Source: Bacillota bacterium
Lineage (GTDB): Bacteria; Bacillota; Clostridia; Christensenellales; Aristaeellaceae
Direction: 5' to 3'
DNA length: 64,000 nucleotides
NCBI GenBank assembly: GCA_023404715.1
Contig: JAEYAR010000203.1
Coordinates: forward strand, 1-64,000
Position 1 is the stretch's first letter. The number at the start of each line of letters is the position of its first letter. The notes beneath the pieces were generated by a model. The model ran no database searches. It saw nothing but the letters and a program-made list of their open reading frames with translations, and was not told where the DNA came from. The translations under genes and the position numbers were made by a program. This document shows positions 1 to 9,032 of the stretch, piece by piece.

Positions 1-64
1 CTTTGAGGTATCCGCGTATTACTTCTACCTTTTCTTCTACACTCAATTTTTGCTTATGTCCCAT
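1..64 (-). CDS. IS3-type transposase OrfA, N-terminal fragment (cut by window edge)
   Basis: The first 21 codons of a minus-strand gene are visible, starting at ATG 62-64 behind an AGGGGGAG ribosome-binding site. The peptide begins MGHKQKLSVEEK and continues VEVIRGYL, which resembles the start of the helix-turn-helix OrfA of IS3-family transposases common in Bacillota. The rest lies outside the window, so the element, its inverted repeats and its state cannot be judged. It sits just downstream of addB-DUF1653, where addA would often be expected. Confidence 0.6.
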   Translation of the reverse strand, partial: MGHKQKLSVEEKVEVIRGYLK

Positions 65-164
65 AAAATGCTCCCCCTATGTTTGACAGTTTTCTTTTTC
101 TCTGTCTCTCATAGAGGGAGCATATCACGTTCGATAGGCGCGCTTTTTCTCGTATCTGCCGCGG

Positions 165-213
165 TTTTCCACAGAAACCGACCATTCAGCCCGGATTCTC
201 CTCGTTTTCCACA
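165..213. repeat. two TTTTCCACAGAAA copies 40 bp apart
   Basis: TTTTCCACA occurs at 165-173 and 205-213, each followed by GAAA. It is one mismatch from the DnaA-box consensus TTATCCACA. The same 9-mer recurs inside cca and upstream of dnaN. Two copies at the 3' end of DUF1653 may be chance or a real binding pair. Confidence 0.35.
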
Positions 214-431
214 GAAATCAGCGCAAACCGGGGCTGTACGCGCCCATCGCGATCCACATCTTCCACAAACATTTCAAGCGGCCGAACCCAGATGCCGCGC
301 TCGCCGTAGAGCGCCTGATAAACCACATAGCTCTCGCGCGTCTCGCTGTGCCGGGCGACGTGCAGCACGCGGTAAAGGTTCCCCTTAAAGTGCCGGTACA
401 GCCCGCCGACGGCGACATCCCGCATATTCAC
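186..431 (-). CDS. DUF1653 domain protein
   Basis: An 81-residue protein that is almost entirely one DUF1653 domain. The family signature is plain: GLYRHFKGN near residue 11, ARHSETRE near 26, VVYQALYG near 36 and WVRPLEMF near 48. The biochemical role of the family is not established. Its start codon overlaps the addB stop by 4 bases (ATGA), so the two are translationally coupled and belong to one operon. A TTTTCCACA motif falls in its last codons. Confidence 0.85.
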   Translation of the reverse strand: MNMRDVAVGGLYRHFKGNLYRVLHVARHSETRESYVVYQALYGERGIWVRPLEMFVEDVDRDGRVQPRFALISVENEENPG

Positions 432-3400
432 TCCTCCTCGTCCTGCTTGTTTTCCTTTATGATGTCCGATAGCTTCTTCGGCGTCAGGATGCGGGTGGAG
501 GCGCCGTAGAGCAGCGGATCAAACCCACAGATATCCCGAAAATCACAGTACGCGCATGCGCGGAAGTTGCCGCGCTGCACGGGGCTGATGTCGATCTCCC
601 CCGCCGCGATGCGCTCGGACAGCTGCGCGGCCATGCGCATCGCGTAATCGACGAGCAGGGCCATCTCGCGCTCGGTTACGGCCGGGGCGCCCTGACGTAG
701 CGTTCCGTCTTTCTTGAGCAGCGCCTCCTGTTGATCCGTACCCTGGGCCCTGATGATCTCTACGTCGCTGAGGGAGAGGCCTTTGAGCGAGAGCTGCTTG
801 GCGATTTCATGCTCAACCGCCTCGCGAACGCGCAGGTTTTTGACGATCAGCGGGTCGTCGATGCGGCAATAGAAGAGGCCGGCGGCCCGTGCGCCGCGAT
901 AGCGCTGCGCTACGGCCTGCAAGTAGATGAGCAGCTGCAGCTGCAAGCCCCAGTAGATGTCCGTCGCGTCCATTTCCTTACGGCCCGATTTATAGTCGAT
1001 CACCCGCAGATAGACGCTTTCCTCCGTCTCCATCAGGTCGATGCGGTCGATTCGCCCCTTCAGGTACATGCGCTCCCCGCTGGCCAGCTCGATTTCGATC
1101 GGCGGGATCGCTCCGCTTCCGAATGTAAACTCCATCTCCTCCGGGCGAAAGCCGCTGCCCTGCATCTGGCGTGTCAGCGTCCACCCCGCGCGACGTGCCG
1201 TGCGGCGCATGCGCCCGGCGAAGGCCTTGCCCCGCGCGCTTTCGCCCATAGGCGTCTTTCCCCATTCGCCCAGCAGAGGCTCCACCACCGCGTCCATCAT
1301 GCGGTCGCTCTCTTCCCGTTCTACGTCTGGCCAGTTTTCCTGCTCCAGCGCGGCGCGCGTAAAACGCTCTACCGCCGTATGATACAGCTCGCCCAGCTTG
1401 TCGCGCTCCGTCCCGGTTGCGCGGCGCTGCACCGGCCGCAGCCCATAGCCGACAAAATGGCGGTAAGGGCACTGCGCAAACGTCTCCAACTTAGAGACGC
1501 TCACCGTACGCCGCCCGTATAGCGCGCGCGCTGTCGCCACGCGCAGATGCGGGGCGTATACCCGCGTGATCAGCGCGTCGCGTACGTCGTGTACGCGCCC
1601 CGCATACGCCTCGTCGGCGGATAAAACCGCATACGCCTCGCGCCACGGCCCGTCTACCTCCGCTTCGCCCGCGTCCGCGAGACTTCGCAGGCGCACGGCC
1701 AGGGCGTCGAGCGCAGCGCGCGGGCTGACGAGCGCGGCCTCCTCCCCCTTGTCGAGCGCGCCGCCCGTGACCCGCATATCCGGAAAGACGCGCCGCAGGG
1801 CGAGCACCGCCGCCTCGGGCCGCAGCGCGCGGCCCTCCTCGTCCGCCAGCGCATAGCTGACGTGCAGGCGCTCGCGCGGCAGCGTCATAACCTGCAGGAC
1901 GTCCAGGCGCGAAAGCTGCGCGCGGTCGCTATCCACCATGCCCAGATACGCTTTCGCCGCCTTGGAGGCATAAGCGCGTTCTTCGTCCGTCAGCAGGCTT
2001 TGCGCGCTGCTCTGCAGCCTACCGTCGTTCATGCCCAGCAAAAAGAGCGCATCCACCTGCGCCGTGCGCACGTTGCCAATCTGTCCGGCCACGAGCGCCT
2101 CCTGCGTTGGCGGCAGCGCGCCTAGCTCCATCGCGCCCACGCCCGCCTCCAGCATGTCCATGATCGTCTGCAGCCTGCCTTTATGCCCGGCGAGCAGCGT
2201 ATGCATCTGATCGAGCAGCTCCATGAGCAGGTTCCATACCTGCGCGCAAGCCGACGCTTCCACCTGCAGCCCAAGGCGCAGGAGCTCCTCCTGCTCGCGC
2301 TGCAGCGTCTCAAACGTAGCGCGCTCCTCCAGATAGCTGAATACCGCATCTACCGTGCCGCTGGCACCCTTGGCCTTCCCCAGCGCGCGCTGCAGCCGCA
2401 AGATCGGCTCAACCACCCGGCCGCGCAGCGCCTCCGCCGCCTCTACCTCCTGCGCATCCCCAAAGGTAAAAGGCGAACGCATACGCCCGGAACGGATGCC
2501 GTAGACCGTCATGTACGTATCCAGCGCGTCCGCCTCCTCGTCCGTCATCCCGCAATATCCCGTGCGCACACAGGCCATGAGGTCTTCCACCCGATAACCG
2601 CGCGTGGCGGCGCGCAGCGAGGCGAGTAAAAAACGAAACAACGGATGCGATAGCGCCGGCCGTTTCTCACTGACGTAAACCGGGATGTCGTACTGGGCGA
2701 AGATGCGCTCGCATAGCGGCGCGTAGACCGATCCGTCCGTATAGACGACCGCCATGCGGCAAAAAGGCTTCCCCTCCATCGCCAGGCGGCGGATACCGGC
2801 GGCGGCATGATGCACCTCGGCAAAGGGCGTCGCGGACGCATGCAGAAAAATGTCGTCCGGCTCCCTCCGCCGCGCCCGCATCGGATAAGCGTAAAGCTCG
2901 CGCTCCAGATGGACGATTCCCGGCGGCGCGGGCAGGGGCGCTTCGATCCGCTCCCGCCGCGCGGGGATGCCCGCTTCGCGCAGCATCGCCTCCAGGCGCA
3001 AAAGGCTCCTTTGCGCGGGCTCGTACAGCGCGGCGTCGCGCGCGGGCGGCGCGTCCAACACGAGCGCGAGCGTCAGGCCCTTCGCGATCTTGGCGATCTG
3101 GCACAGCTCTGCGGCAAACGTAGGCGTGATCATGTCAAAACCGTAGACGAAGACCTCGGCCTCGCGTACGACGCCCGACGCATCCAGCCGGGCGAGCAGC
3201 TCCCGCTGTACGTCCTCGCCGTCCACGAAACGCCCCGCGAGCTGCCGCTCATACGCCTCAAAGAGCTGCGCCGCATCGGAAAGCTTCATCGCGAGCGCCG
3301 GCCGGTCGGCCGCCTTTTTAGCGAGATCGCGCACGCCGTCCGGCGCAAGGCCGCCGCGTTTAAAGTCCGCGAGCAGCGAAGAGAGCCGCTGCACAAAGCC

Positions 3401-3739
3401 GGTTTGCCTGCCCGCGCCGCGGTAGAAGCGCATTTCCTCCTGCAGGTTTTCCAGCGCCGCACAAAGCACCATGCACTTGCCCCGCTCGTCGATGCGCACG
3501 CGCGCCGGTTGACCTGCCCGCTCAAAGACGCGCGATTGCAGGCGCGTAGGCGACAGCACGTCGATATCGAAATAGCCCGGCAAATGCAGGCGCTCGACGA
3601 TTTCGGTCTCCGCCTGCAGCGTGTATTGCTCGGGCACGACGAGGATGCAGCGCGCGCCCGCGCGGTACGCCTCCCCGATGCGCGCGACCACCTCGGGCAG
3701 CAGCCTATGCATGCGCCCCGTCAATACCCGTGCGTTCAT
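428..3739 (-). CDS. addB: AddB/RexB subunit of the AddAB (RexAB) helicase-nuclease
   Basis: A 1103-residue protein matching AddB of the RecBCD-like double-strand-break resection complex. The N-terminal UvrD-like region keeps the family strings VPEQYTLQAE (about residue 35) and FERAGQPARVRIDERGK (about 80). The place of the Walker A loop reads LTGRMHRLLPEV and lacks GSGKT, as in RexB-type subunits. The C-terminal RecB-family nuclease shows GRIDRIDLME and VIDYKSGRKE (about 890-920). Four iron-sulfur ligands are present: one Cys in AQCPYRHF (about 756) and the C-x2-C-x5-C group in CAYCDFRDIC (about 1065). The start is the ATG at 3739. DUF1653 follows directly; addA is not in the window and may lie past the left edge or have been displaced by the IS. 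Confidence 0.93.
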   Translation of the reverse strand: MNARVLTGRMHRLLPEVVARIGEAYRAGARCILVVPEQYTLQAETEIVERLHLPGYFDIDVLSPTRLQSRVFERAGQPARVRIDERGKCMVLCAALENLQEEMRFYRGAGRQTGFVQRLSSLLADFKRGGLAPDGVRDLAKKAADRPALAMKLSDAAQLFEAYERQLAGRFVDGEDVQRELLARLDASGVVREAEVFVYGFDMITPTFAAELCQIAKIAKGLTLALVLDAPPARDAALYEPAQRSLLRLEAMLREAGIPARRERIEAPLPAPPGIVHLERELYAYPMRARRREPDDIFLHASATPFAEVHHAAAGIRRLAMEGKPFCRMAVVYTDGSVYAPLCERIFAQYDIPVYVSEKRPALSHPLFRFLLASLRAATRGYRVEDLMACVRTGYCGMTDEEADALDTYMTVYGIRSGRMRSPFTFGDAQEVEAAEALRGRVVEPILRLQRALGKAKGASGTVDAVFSYLEERATFETLQREQEELLRLGLQVEASACAQVWNLLMELLDQMHTLLAGHKGRLQTIMDMLEAGVGAMELGALPPTQEALVAGQIGNVRTAQVDALFLLGMNDGRLQSSAQSLLTDEERAYASKAAKAYLGMVDSDRAQLSRLDVLQVMTLPRERLHVSYALADEEGRALRPEAAVLALRRVFPDMRVTGGALDKGEEAALVSPRAALDALAVRLRSLADAGEAEVDGPWREAYAVLSADEAYAGRVHDVRDALITRVYAPHLRVATARALYGRRTVSVSKLETFAQCPYRHFVGYGLRPVQRRATGTERDKLGELYHTAVERFTRAALEQENWPDVEREESDRMMDAVVEPLLGEWGKTPMGESARGKAFAGRMRRTARRAGWTLTRQMQGSGFRPEEMEFTFGSGAIPPIEIELASGERMYLKGRIDRIDLMETEESVYLRVIDYKSGRKEMDATDIYWGLQLQLLIYLQAVAQRYRGARAAGLFYCRIDDPLIVKNLRVREAVEHEIAKQLSLKGLSLSDVEIIRAQGTDQQEALLKKDGTLRQGAPAVTEREMALLVDYAMRMAAQLSERIAAGEIDISPVQRGNFRACAYCDFRDICGFDPLLYGASTRILTPKKLSDIIKENKQDEEE

Positions 3740-3827
3740 ATTTCCGCCTTCTTTCCAAAGTCAAAAGGGTTTTGCCCGTTTCCGCTCGAATGCGATATAC
3801 AAATACGATTTGGAGGTCTGAATCACC

Positions 3828-4667
3828 ATGCGCATCGCATGCATCAGCGATATTCACGCCAATCTGTTCGCGCTCGAGGCCGTTTTAAAGGACGTCAAAG
3901 CGCAGTCGCCCGACCTGATCCTCTCCTTGGGCGATCAGGTCAATCTGGGGCCCCAGCCCTTGGAGGTCCTGCAGTTGCTTAAATGTGAGGACATTCCTTG
4001 CCTGCTGGGCAACCACGAACAGCGCGTGCTCGCGCTGCGCCGAGCGGAGGACGACGCGGTCTTAAACGCCGTCAACTTCGCCTCCATACGCTGGACAAAG
4101 GAGCGCCTTGACGGCGTTATGCTCGACCTCCCCGCATACAAGCGCATCGGAGACATCACATTTGCCCACGCGGGCGTGGACAATCCCTCCATGGCGCTCG
4201 AGGATACGCTCGCCGTGGATGCGGAGCTGGACGCGCTGAGCACGCCTCTTCTGATCTGCGGCCACTATCACAACACGCTCAGCCGCGTGCGCGGCGGCAA
4301 GGCAATCTTCGTCACAGGCGCGGTCGGCATGGCTGAAAACGGCATCCCGGGCACCGCGCAGTACGCCATCGTGGAGGAATCGCCCTCCGGCGTCACGCTG
4401 ATGCCTCGCGTCGTCCCCTACGACAGCTCGCTGCTCTATGACGCGTTTCGCCGCTCCGGCGTAACGGCCTTCTGCCCGATCATGAGCCGCGTGGTACACG
4501 AGGCGATGACGCAGAACCGCTGCGTGCTCATGGCGTTCATGCGGCACGTGCGGGCGTTGATGGCCACCTGCAATGAGGCGGGCATCAGCGAGAGTATCTG
4601 GACGCTTGCGGGCAATACCTTCGCCTGGAAGACCGCGCAGACCTGTACGGAATACTGGGGATTATAA
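3828..4667 (+). CDS. calcineurin-like metallophosphoesterase
   Basis: A 279-residue metallophosphoesterase with the ordered metal-binding motifs of the family: SDIHAN (7-12), GDQVNLGPQP (35-44), GNHE (61-64), AHAG and GHYHN (about 145). The substrate is unknown; related proteins act on phosphodiesters or phosphoproteins. The C-terminal 80 residues fall outside the catalytic fold and are not recognised. The start is set by a GGAGG site. It is one of few plus-strand genes in this part of the window, and its last 6 bases overlap the end of the convergent HD-domain gene. Confidence 0.85.
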   Translation: MRIACISDIHANLFALEAVLKDVKAQSPDLILSLGDQVNLGPQPLEVLQLLKCEDIPCLLGNHEQRVLALRRAEDDAVLNAVNFASIRWTKERLDGVMLDLPAYKRIGDITFAHAGVDNPSMALEDTLAVDAELDALSTPLLICGHYHNTLSRVRGGKAIFVTGAVGMAENGIPGTAQYAIVEESPSGVTLMPRVVPYDSSLLYDAFRRSGVTAFCPIMSRVVHEAMTQNRCVLMAFMRHVRALMATCNEAGISESIWTLAGNTFAWKTAQTCTEYWGL

Positions 4668-5276
4668 CGGCATCCTCTCCCGCAGGAACGAGCGCGCCTC
4701 CAGCAGAAGCCGGTGCGGGCATAAGATCATGCCGTGATCCAGCACATAGTCGATGTATCGCAGGCTCGCCTCCTCTAGCGAGACCTGCAGCGCGCTGCGC
4801 ACTGCCCCCGCAAAGGGCGGCACGCCCGCCTGATCCCAGGCCAGCTTGTCCGCGAGAAAGAGCGCCATGTCGTAGGCCGAGGGCGCGGCCTTTAGCGTGG
4901 TATGGCAGGCAACCGCGGACAGCAACACATCGTCCGCCATATGAAACGCCTCTCTGGCCATGATTTCAGAGATGCGCTGGTGCAGCAAAAAGGGATGCGC
5001 CCTCTCCGCAGGGTCGATCTCCCATCCGCGCTCTTCCGCGATGCACAGCATGTCCGCGGGGCGCAGGACGGCGCTGACGTCGTGCAGCCATCCGCTCAGG
5101 GCGCAGCGCCTTTCATCGAGCCCGTATTGCCTGGCGATCCGGGCGCAGGCCTCCGCCACGTCCTGTACGTGGCGGAGCGTTTTTTCCTCGCCGTTTAGCG
5201 TCAGCAACCCCCGTATATCGCGCAAGACATCGCCGCTCCATTCAGGCAGGCGTACGTACGCGTAGTGGATCAGCAT
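4662..5276 (-). CDS. HD-domain hydrolase, YqeK-like
   Basis: A 204-residue HD-superfamily protein. Ligands visible in order are His36 (LRHVQDV), LHD (65-66), an AHPFLLH string, ACHTT and ADKL. This order and the HTT...ADK ending resemble YqeK, the symmetrical Ap4A hydrolase of Gram-positive bacteria. The first 25 residues are unusual for YqeK, and nadD, its common partner, is absent. Assignment to the HD family is safe; the Ap4A activity is inference. It starts behind AAAAGGAGAGG. Confidence 0.75.
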   Translation of the reverse strand: MLIHYAYVRLPEWSGDVLRDIRGLLTLNGEEKTLRHVQDVAEACARIARQYGLDERRCALSGWLHDVSAVLRPADMLCIAEERGWEIDPAERAHPFLLHQRISEIMAREAFHMADDVLLSAVACHTTLKAAPSAYDMALFLADKLAWDQAGVPPFAGAVRSALQVSLEEASLRYIDYVLDHGMILCPHRLLLEARSFLRERMPL

Positions 5277-5304
5277 AACCCTCTCCTTTTAAGCCGCGAC
5301 CAGC

Positions 5305-5856
5305 TTATCGTCCATTAAAGAATGCCGCAATTTGATCGATCCCTGCAAGGGCTTGCAAATCGTCTATCGCCGGGCATTCGTTCGTATGATGGGTATATAC
5401 GAGCGGATGAATATCGCGTGCGTTCATAGAGCGCAGCAGCACGCATCCCGTCTCATAGGCTCGCTGCATGCTGCCGTCTCCACCGCCCGCCAGGATAACA
5501 GCGCCTTTTTTCGGTTTGAGGATGGGTTTTTCCTGACGGAAATGGCGAGCGCAGTAATAGGTCTGTAGGCGACTCGTGACGCCAAGCAGCGGCCCGGTCA
5601 ACTCGGAGAAGTAAAGGGGCGAGGCGATCAGCACATTGTCACAGGCCTGTATGTATTCATACACCGCCTGCATATCGTCTTGGATGGCGCAGCCCCTACT
5701 TTGTATACAGTACCGGCAATCGATGCAAGGCGAGATGTGGCAGCGATAGGCGTCCACCTGCATGCATTCGCCATGAAGCCCGGCCTTAAGCCGCGCTATC
5801 ATACTTGCCGTGTCCCCATGCGGCCTGGGCGACCCGTTCCATATGAGCGTTTTCAT
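5305..5856 (-). CDS. flavodoxin-fold NAD(P)H-dependent oxidoreductase with Cys cluster
   Basis: A 183-residue protein of the NADPH-dependent FMN reductase / flavodoxin superfamily. The FMN-phosphate loop is GSPRPHGDTASM (8-19) and the flavin loop is ASPLYFSELTGPLL (about 79-92). CIDCRYCIQSRGC gives C-x2-C-x2-C-x5-C, the compact arrangement of iron-sulfur flavoproteins, so it may carry a 4Fe-4S cluster beside FMN. Its substrate cannot be told. The start overlaps the stop of the upstream 73-residue gene by 4 bases. Confidence 0.82.
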   Translation of the reverse strand: MKTLIWNGSPRPHGDTASMIARLKAGLHGECMQVDAYRCHISPCIDCRYCIQSRGCAIQDDMQAVYEYIQACDNVLIASPLYFSELTGPLLGVTSRLQTYYCARHFRQEKPILKPKKGAVILAGGGDGSMQRAYETGCVLLRSMNARDIHPLVYTHHTNECPAIDDLQALAGIDQIAAFFNGR

Positions 5857-6074
5857 TGCGTCATCCCCTCATCTCCCCGCGCGTAGCCCGCGGAGAGCAC
5901 GTCCGCCAGCGCGATGCGCTGTCCCGTCTTGCGGCGGGGCAGCAGCGCAGTAAAGCAATCGTCCTCCAATGCCAGAACCTGAATATTGAGCGTCCGCACC
6001 GCGCCGCCTTCCAGCAGCGCGATGCGGATCTTCTTATGGTTTTCCAACGAATAGCGCAAAAACCGTTCCATCAT
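5853..6074 (-). CDS. small conserved-looking protein, unrecognised
   Basis: A 73-residue protein without a signal peptide or membrane segment. It is rich in beta-forming residues (IRIALLEGGAVRTLNIQVLALEDDCFTALLP) and could be a small beta-barrel domain of the type found next to WYL modules, but no family is recognised. It begins just after the membrane-protein stop at 6076 and overlaps the flavoprotein gene by 4 bases, so all three appear to be one transcription unit. Confidence 0.6.
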   Translation of the reverse strand: MMERFLRYSLENHKKIRIALLEGGAVRTLNIQVLALEDDCFTALLPRRKTGQRIALADVLSAGYARGDEGMTQ

Positions 6075-6075
6075 C

Positions 6076-7989
6076 TCATTCTCCTACCGCATAAATGGTG
6101 ATCCAATCCGCCTCGAATACCTTTTCAAACAGCCGGTCGAGCGCCTCCACATCGGGCTGCATCTCCGACATCTCATAATCGCTCAGGTAGATGTAAGAGA
6201 CGCCGTACTTCTCCAGCACGTCCAGGTTGCCTTGCGGATCCCGGTAAAACCGCTCGCAATCCAGGCTGTTTTCCCGGTAGTTGAGCCCGTGGAAGAACAG
6301 GTACAGGTCTGCACCGCAGACGATGTTGCGGCCCGCCAGCGCGGCCACGGGGTTGAGATGCTGCGTGCCGGTCATGAACACCGCGTGCGGCTCGGTCTCC
6401 TCCTCTACGAAGGCCGCCGCCTCCACCGCCGCCGGATCGAAGAGCTGATAATCGCTGATCCCCTCGCGCACGATGCTGAGCGTACCGGAGAGGACGGAGC
6501 ACACGGTGAACAATCCCGCGAGCACATAGCGCCCGCGCAGCCCCTTCATGCGCAGGAAGAGCACCGAGGCGTAGTCCGCCGCCACCATCGCCGCAAACAT
6601 ATAGAACACGTAAAAGAGCTTGTTGTTGTCGTACTCGTTGGGCTGAAAGAGCACAAGCTCGGCGACGATGAAGATGCTCATCGCCCCAGAGAGCACGCTG
6701 AGGCGTCCTCGCCGGTTTCCCTCCAGCAGCGCGCAGACGAAGAGGATGAACGCGGGCCCAACGTTCTTGATCCAGAAGAAAAAGTACTCGTCGATCATGC
6801 CGTGGTTCCCGCTGTTGTTGACCCAGTTGAACTGCACGCGCAGCGAACCGCCCTCGAGCGTCTGCTTGAAGGCGTAGTTGACCAATTGCGGGAGCGCCAG
6901 CGCCATGGTGACGGCGAAGTATAAAGCGGCGCCCTTGAGGAGCGTGCGCCTTTGCGCGCGCTCCGCCTGAAAGAAGGAGAAGAGCAGGTAGCCCGCGCTG
7001 AAAAGGCCCAGGGCGAGAAAGGAGTGCGTGTGGATGAGCGGCATCGCGCCCGCCGCCAGGCCCAGCACGGCAAAGCAGCGTAGGCTGCGCTCTTTGACCG
7101 CCCAGAGCAGCAGCAGTAGCGACGGCATCAGCACCGTCCACCCGCCCAGCAGCGTCCGCTGCGGCAGGAGCATGTCCACGATGATGTTCGACCAGCGCAG
7201 GTTGAGGTCCGGCTGATTCGCCGGTGTCTTGTAGTAGCCCGTAAAGATCTCCAGGAAGTTTGAAGGGTCCTTCAAGGCCATGTCCACGTCGTATAGAAAT
7301 CCGAACCCGCCGTTGAGAAAGAAGAGCGCCGCCGCGAGGATGAGCACGCCGCGCCGGTTGCCGATGACCTCGCGGCTCAGCAGCACGAACCCGAAGAAGA
7401 CGAGGCCCATCATAAACGTGCCCGGTACGATCAGGGCCATGCGCAGGTTCATGCCCAGCAGCAGCATGCTCGTGCTCATGGAATCCGTCAGAAACGGATA
7501 GCTGAGCGTGGCGTCCGGCAGGATCGAATAGGTGGGCGGGAAGGCCGCGTTCCGCAGGCTGGTGGCGATGCCCAGGTGCAGGCAAAGGTCGCCGTAGGTG
7601 GATTGCCCGCCGTGCAGCGAGCCGTCCGCCGCCGGGCGCAGGACGTGCGTATGTTGCAGCGTCGCGCCCAGCAGCGTAAGCGGCACGGCGACGATCAGCG
7701 CGGTGAAGAGCAGGTCGTAGTCGTCCGCCTCCATGCCCCGAACCGGCCGCCGGTCCCTGAAATAAAAGGCGGCGGCGGTGACGCCCGATAGCGGCAGCAG
7801 CGCCAGCGCATGGCCGAGCAGGGAGAAGCGCACGACGTACGCCAGCAGCGCCGGCATCCACATGAGCAGCACCAGGCCCAGGCATAGCCCCAGCCAGCAG
7901 CGCATGACCGGGCTCCTGCGCGGAAATTGAAAGCGCGCGATGGCGACACCGCACGCGAGGTAGAGCAAAAAGTACGCCGCCGCGAGCAT
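6076..7989 (-). CDS. large polytopic membrane protein, possible GT-C-type glycosyltransferase
   Basis: A 637-residue protein with about 12 hydrophobic segments. A hydrophilic loop after the fourth segment contains GDLCLHLGIATSLRN and SYPFLTDSMS, and the C-terminal 100 residues form a soluble tail. This arrangement (many helices, a first large extracytoplasmic loop with acidic residues, a soluble C-terminus) resembles GT-C glycosyltransferases of the PMT type, but no diagnostic motif is certain. The start follows GAGGAGGATTATCC. The neighbours give no clear clue to a glycan pathway. Confidence 0.7.
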   Translation of the reverse strand: MLAAAYFLLYLACGVAIARFQFPRRSPVMRCWLGLCLGLVLLMWMPALLAYVVRFSLLGHALALLPLSGVTAAAFYFRDRRPVRGMEADDYDLLFTALIVAVPLTLLGATLQHTHVLRPAADGSLHGGQSTYGDLCLHLGIATSLRNAAFPPTYSILPDATLSYPFLTDSMSTSMLLLGMNLRMALIVPGTFMMGLVFFGFVLLSREVIGNRRGVLILAAALFFLNGGFGFLYDVDMALKDPSNFLEIFTGYYKTPANQPDLNLRWSNIIVDMLLPQRTLLGGWTVLMPSLLLLLWAVKERSLRCFAVLGLAAGAMPLIHTHSFLALGLFSAGYLLFSFFQAERAQRRTLLKGAALYFAVTMALALPQLVNYAFKQTLEGGSLRVQFNWVNNSGNHGMIDEYFFFWIKNVGPAFILFVCALLEGNRRGRLSVLSGAMSIFIVAELVLFQPNEYDNNKLFYVFYMFAAMVAADYASVLFLRMKGLRGRYVLAGLFTVCSVLSGTLSIVREGISDYQLFDPAAVEAAAFVEEETEPHAVFMTGTQHLNPVAALAGRNIVCGADLYLFFHGLNYRENSLDCERFYRDPQGNLDVLEKYGVSYIYLSDYEMSEMQPDVEALDRLFEKVFEADWITIYAVGE

Positions 7990-8030
7990 GGATAATCCTC
8001 CTCGTTGTAGACGCCGCCTTGGCGTCTGGC

Positions 8031-9020
8031 TTACAGTTCTTCGTTCACGTAGGCGACGAGCATCTTCACGGCCGCCTCCATATCTTGCAGGTCGACCGTC
8101 TCCGCCGCGGAATGTACGTAGCGGCAGGGGATCGAGATGACGCCCGAGGGCACTCCGCCGCGCGACTGGTGGATCGCGCCCGAGTCCGTACCGCCCGCGG
8201 TGAGCACCTCCATCTGATAGGGGATGGCCTGCGCTTGCGAGAGCTTTACCAACCTGTCGCGCACGGCGGGCGCGCAGATGACCGAGCGGTCCATCACTTT
8301 GATGGCCGCGCCCGCGCCGAGCTTGACCGCCATCTTGGGCTTAGGCTCCGGCACGTCGCCCGTCATCGTCACGTCCAAAGCGATGGCGTAGTCGGGATCG
8401 ACCGCGTAGGCCGCCGTGCGCGCGCCGCGCAGGCCGACCTCCTCCTGCACGGTGAAGACCGCGACGACCTCGTTCTTCGTCTCCTTCATCTGCATGAACG
8501 CCTCCGCCAGCACGGCGCAGCCCGCACGGTCGTCCATGGCGGGCGAGGCGAGGCGCATAGCGCCCAGCTCGGATATGACGGGCGCGTAGACCGCCACGTC
8601 GCCGATGGCGACCTTTTCGAGCGCCTCCTCCCGGGTCGAAGCGCCGATGTCTACGTACAGGTTTTGCATCTTCGGCGCGCCCTCGATGTCCTCCTCCGCG
8701 CCGACGACGCCCTTCACACCGTTTTCAAAGACCACGTGCTGGCCGAGCGATACGGACACGTCGATCCCGCCCACGTTGTATACGCGCACGTAGCCCTCCT
8801 TGTCGGCGTCGGTCGCGATAAAGCCGATGTGGTCCATGTGCGCCGCCAGCATCACGCGCTTGCCGGGGCCGTTCTTCTTGACGATCAGGTTGCCCAAAGC
8901 GTCCGTCTCTACGCTGTCCGCGTAGGGGCGCAGCATATCCGCGATGACGCCGGCGATCTTCTCCTCGTGTCCCGTCGCGCCGTGCACGGCGAGCAGCTTC
9001 AAAAGCGTATCTTTGATCAT
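8031..9020 (-). CDS. M42 family aminopeptidase (copy 1)
   Basis: A 329-residue M42 metallopeptidase (glutamyl aminopeptidase / FrvX / PepA type), which trims peptides in the cytosol with a two-metal site. Motifs: AAHMDHIGFI (metal His, about 62), MDDRAG (bridging Asp), TVQEEVG (catalytic and metal Glu, about 200), ALDVT (metal Asp), GGTDSGAIH and the closing PCRYVHS (metal His). It is the last of three tandem M42 genes, 12 bases after copy 2, behind AAGGAGA. Confidence 0.92.
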   Translation of the reverse strand: MIKDTLLKLLAVHGATGHEEKIAGVIADMLRPYADSVETDALGNLIVKKNGPGKRVMLAAHMDHIGFIATDADKEGYVRVYNVGGIDVSVSLGQHVVFENGVKGVVGAEEDIEGAPKMQNLYVDIGASTREEALEKVAIGDVAVYAPVISELGAMRLASPAMDDRAGCAVLAEAFMQMKETKNEVVAVFTVQEEVGLRGARTAAYAVDPDYAIALDVTMTGDVPEPKPKMAVKLGAGAAIKVMDRSVICAPAVRDRLVKLSQAQAIPYQMEVLTAGGTDSGAIHQSRGGVPSGVISIPCRYVHSAAETVDLQDMEAAVKMLVAYVNEEL

Positions 9021-9032
9021 GATATTCTCTCC

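Noticed and set aside
3765..3827. promoter of the metallophosphoesterase
   Set aside because: TTGCCC and TATACA can be paired only with an 18-base spacer and poor matches, too weak to list as a feature.
2807..3982. 391-codon open frame on the plus strand
   Set aside because: It runs antisense to addB and into the metallophosphoesterase start; no start signal and no motif.
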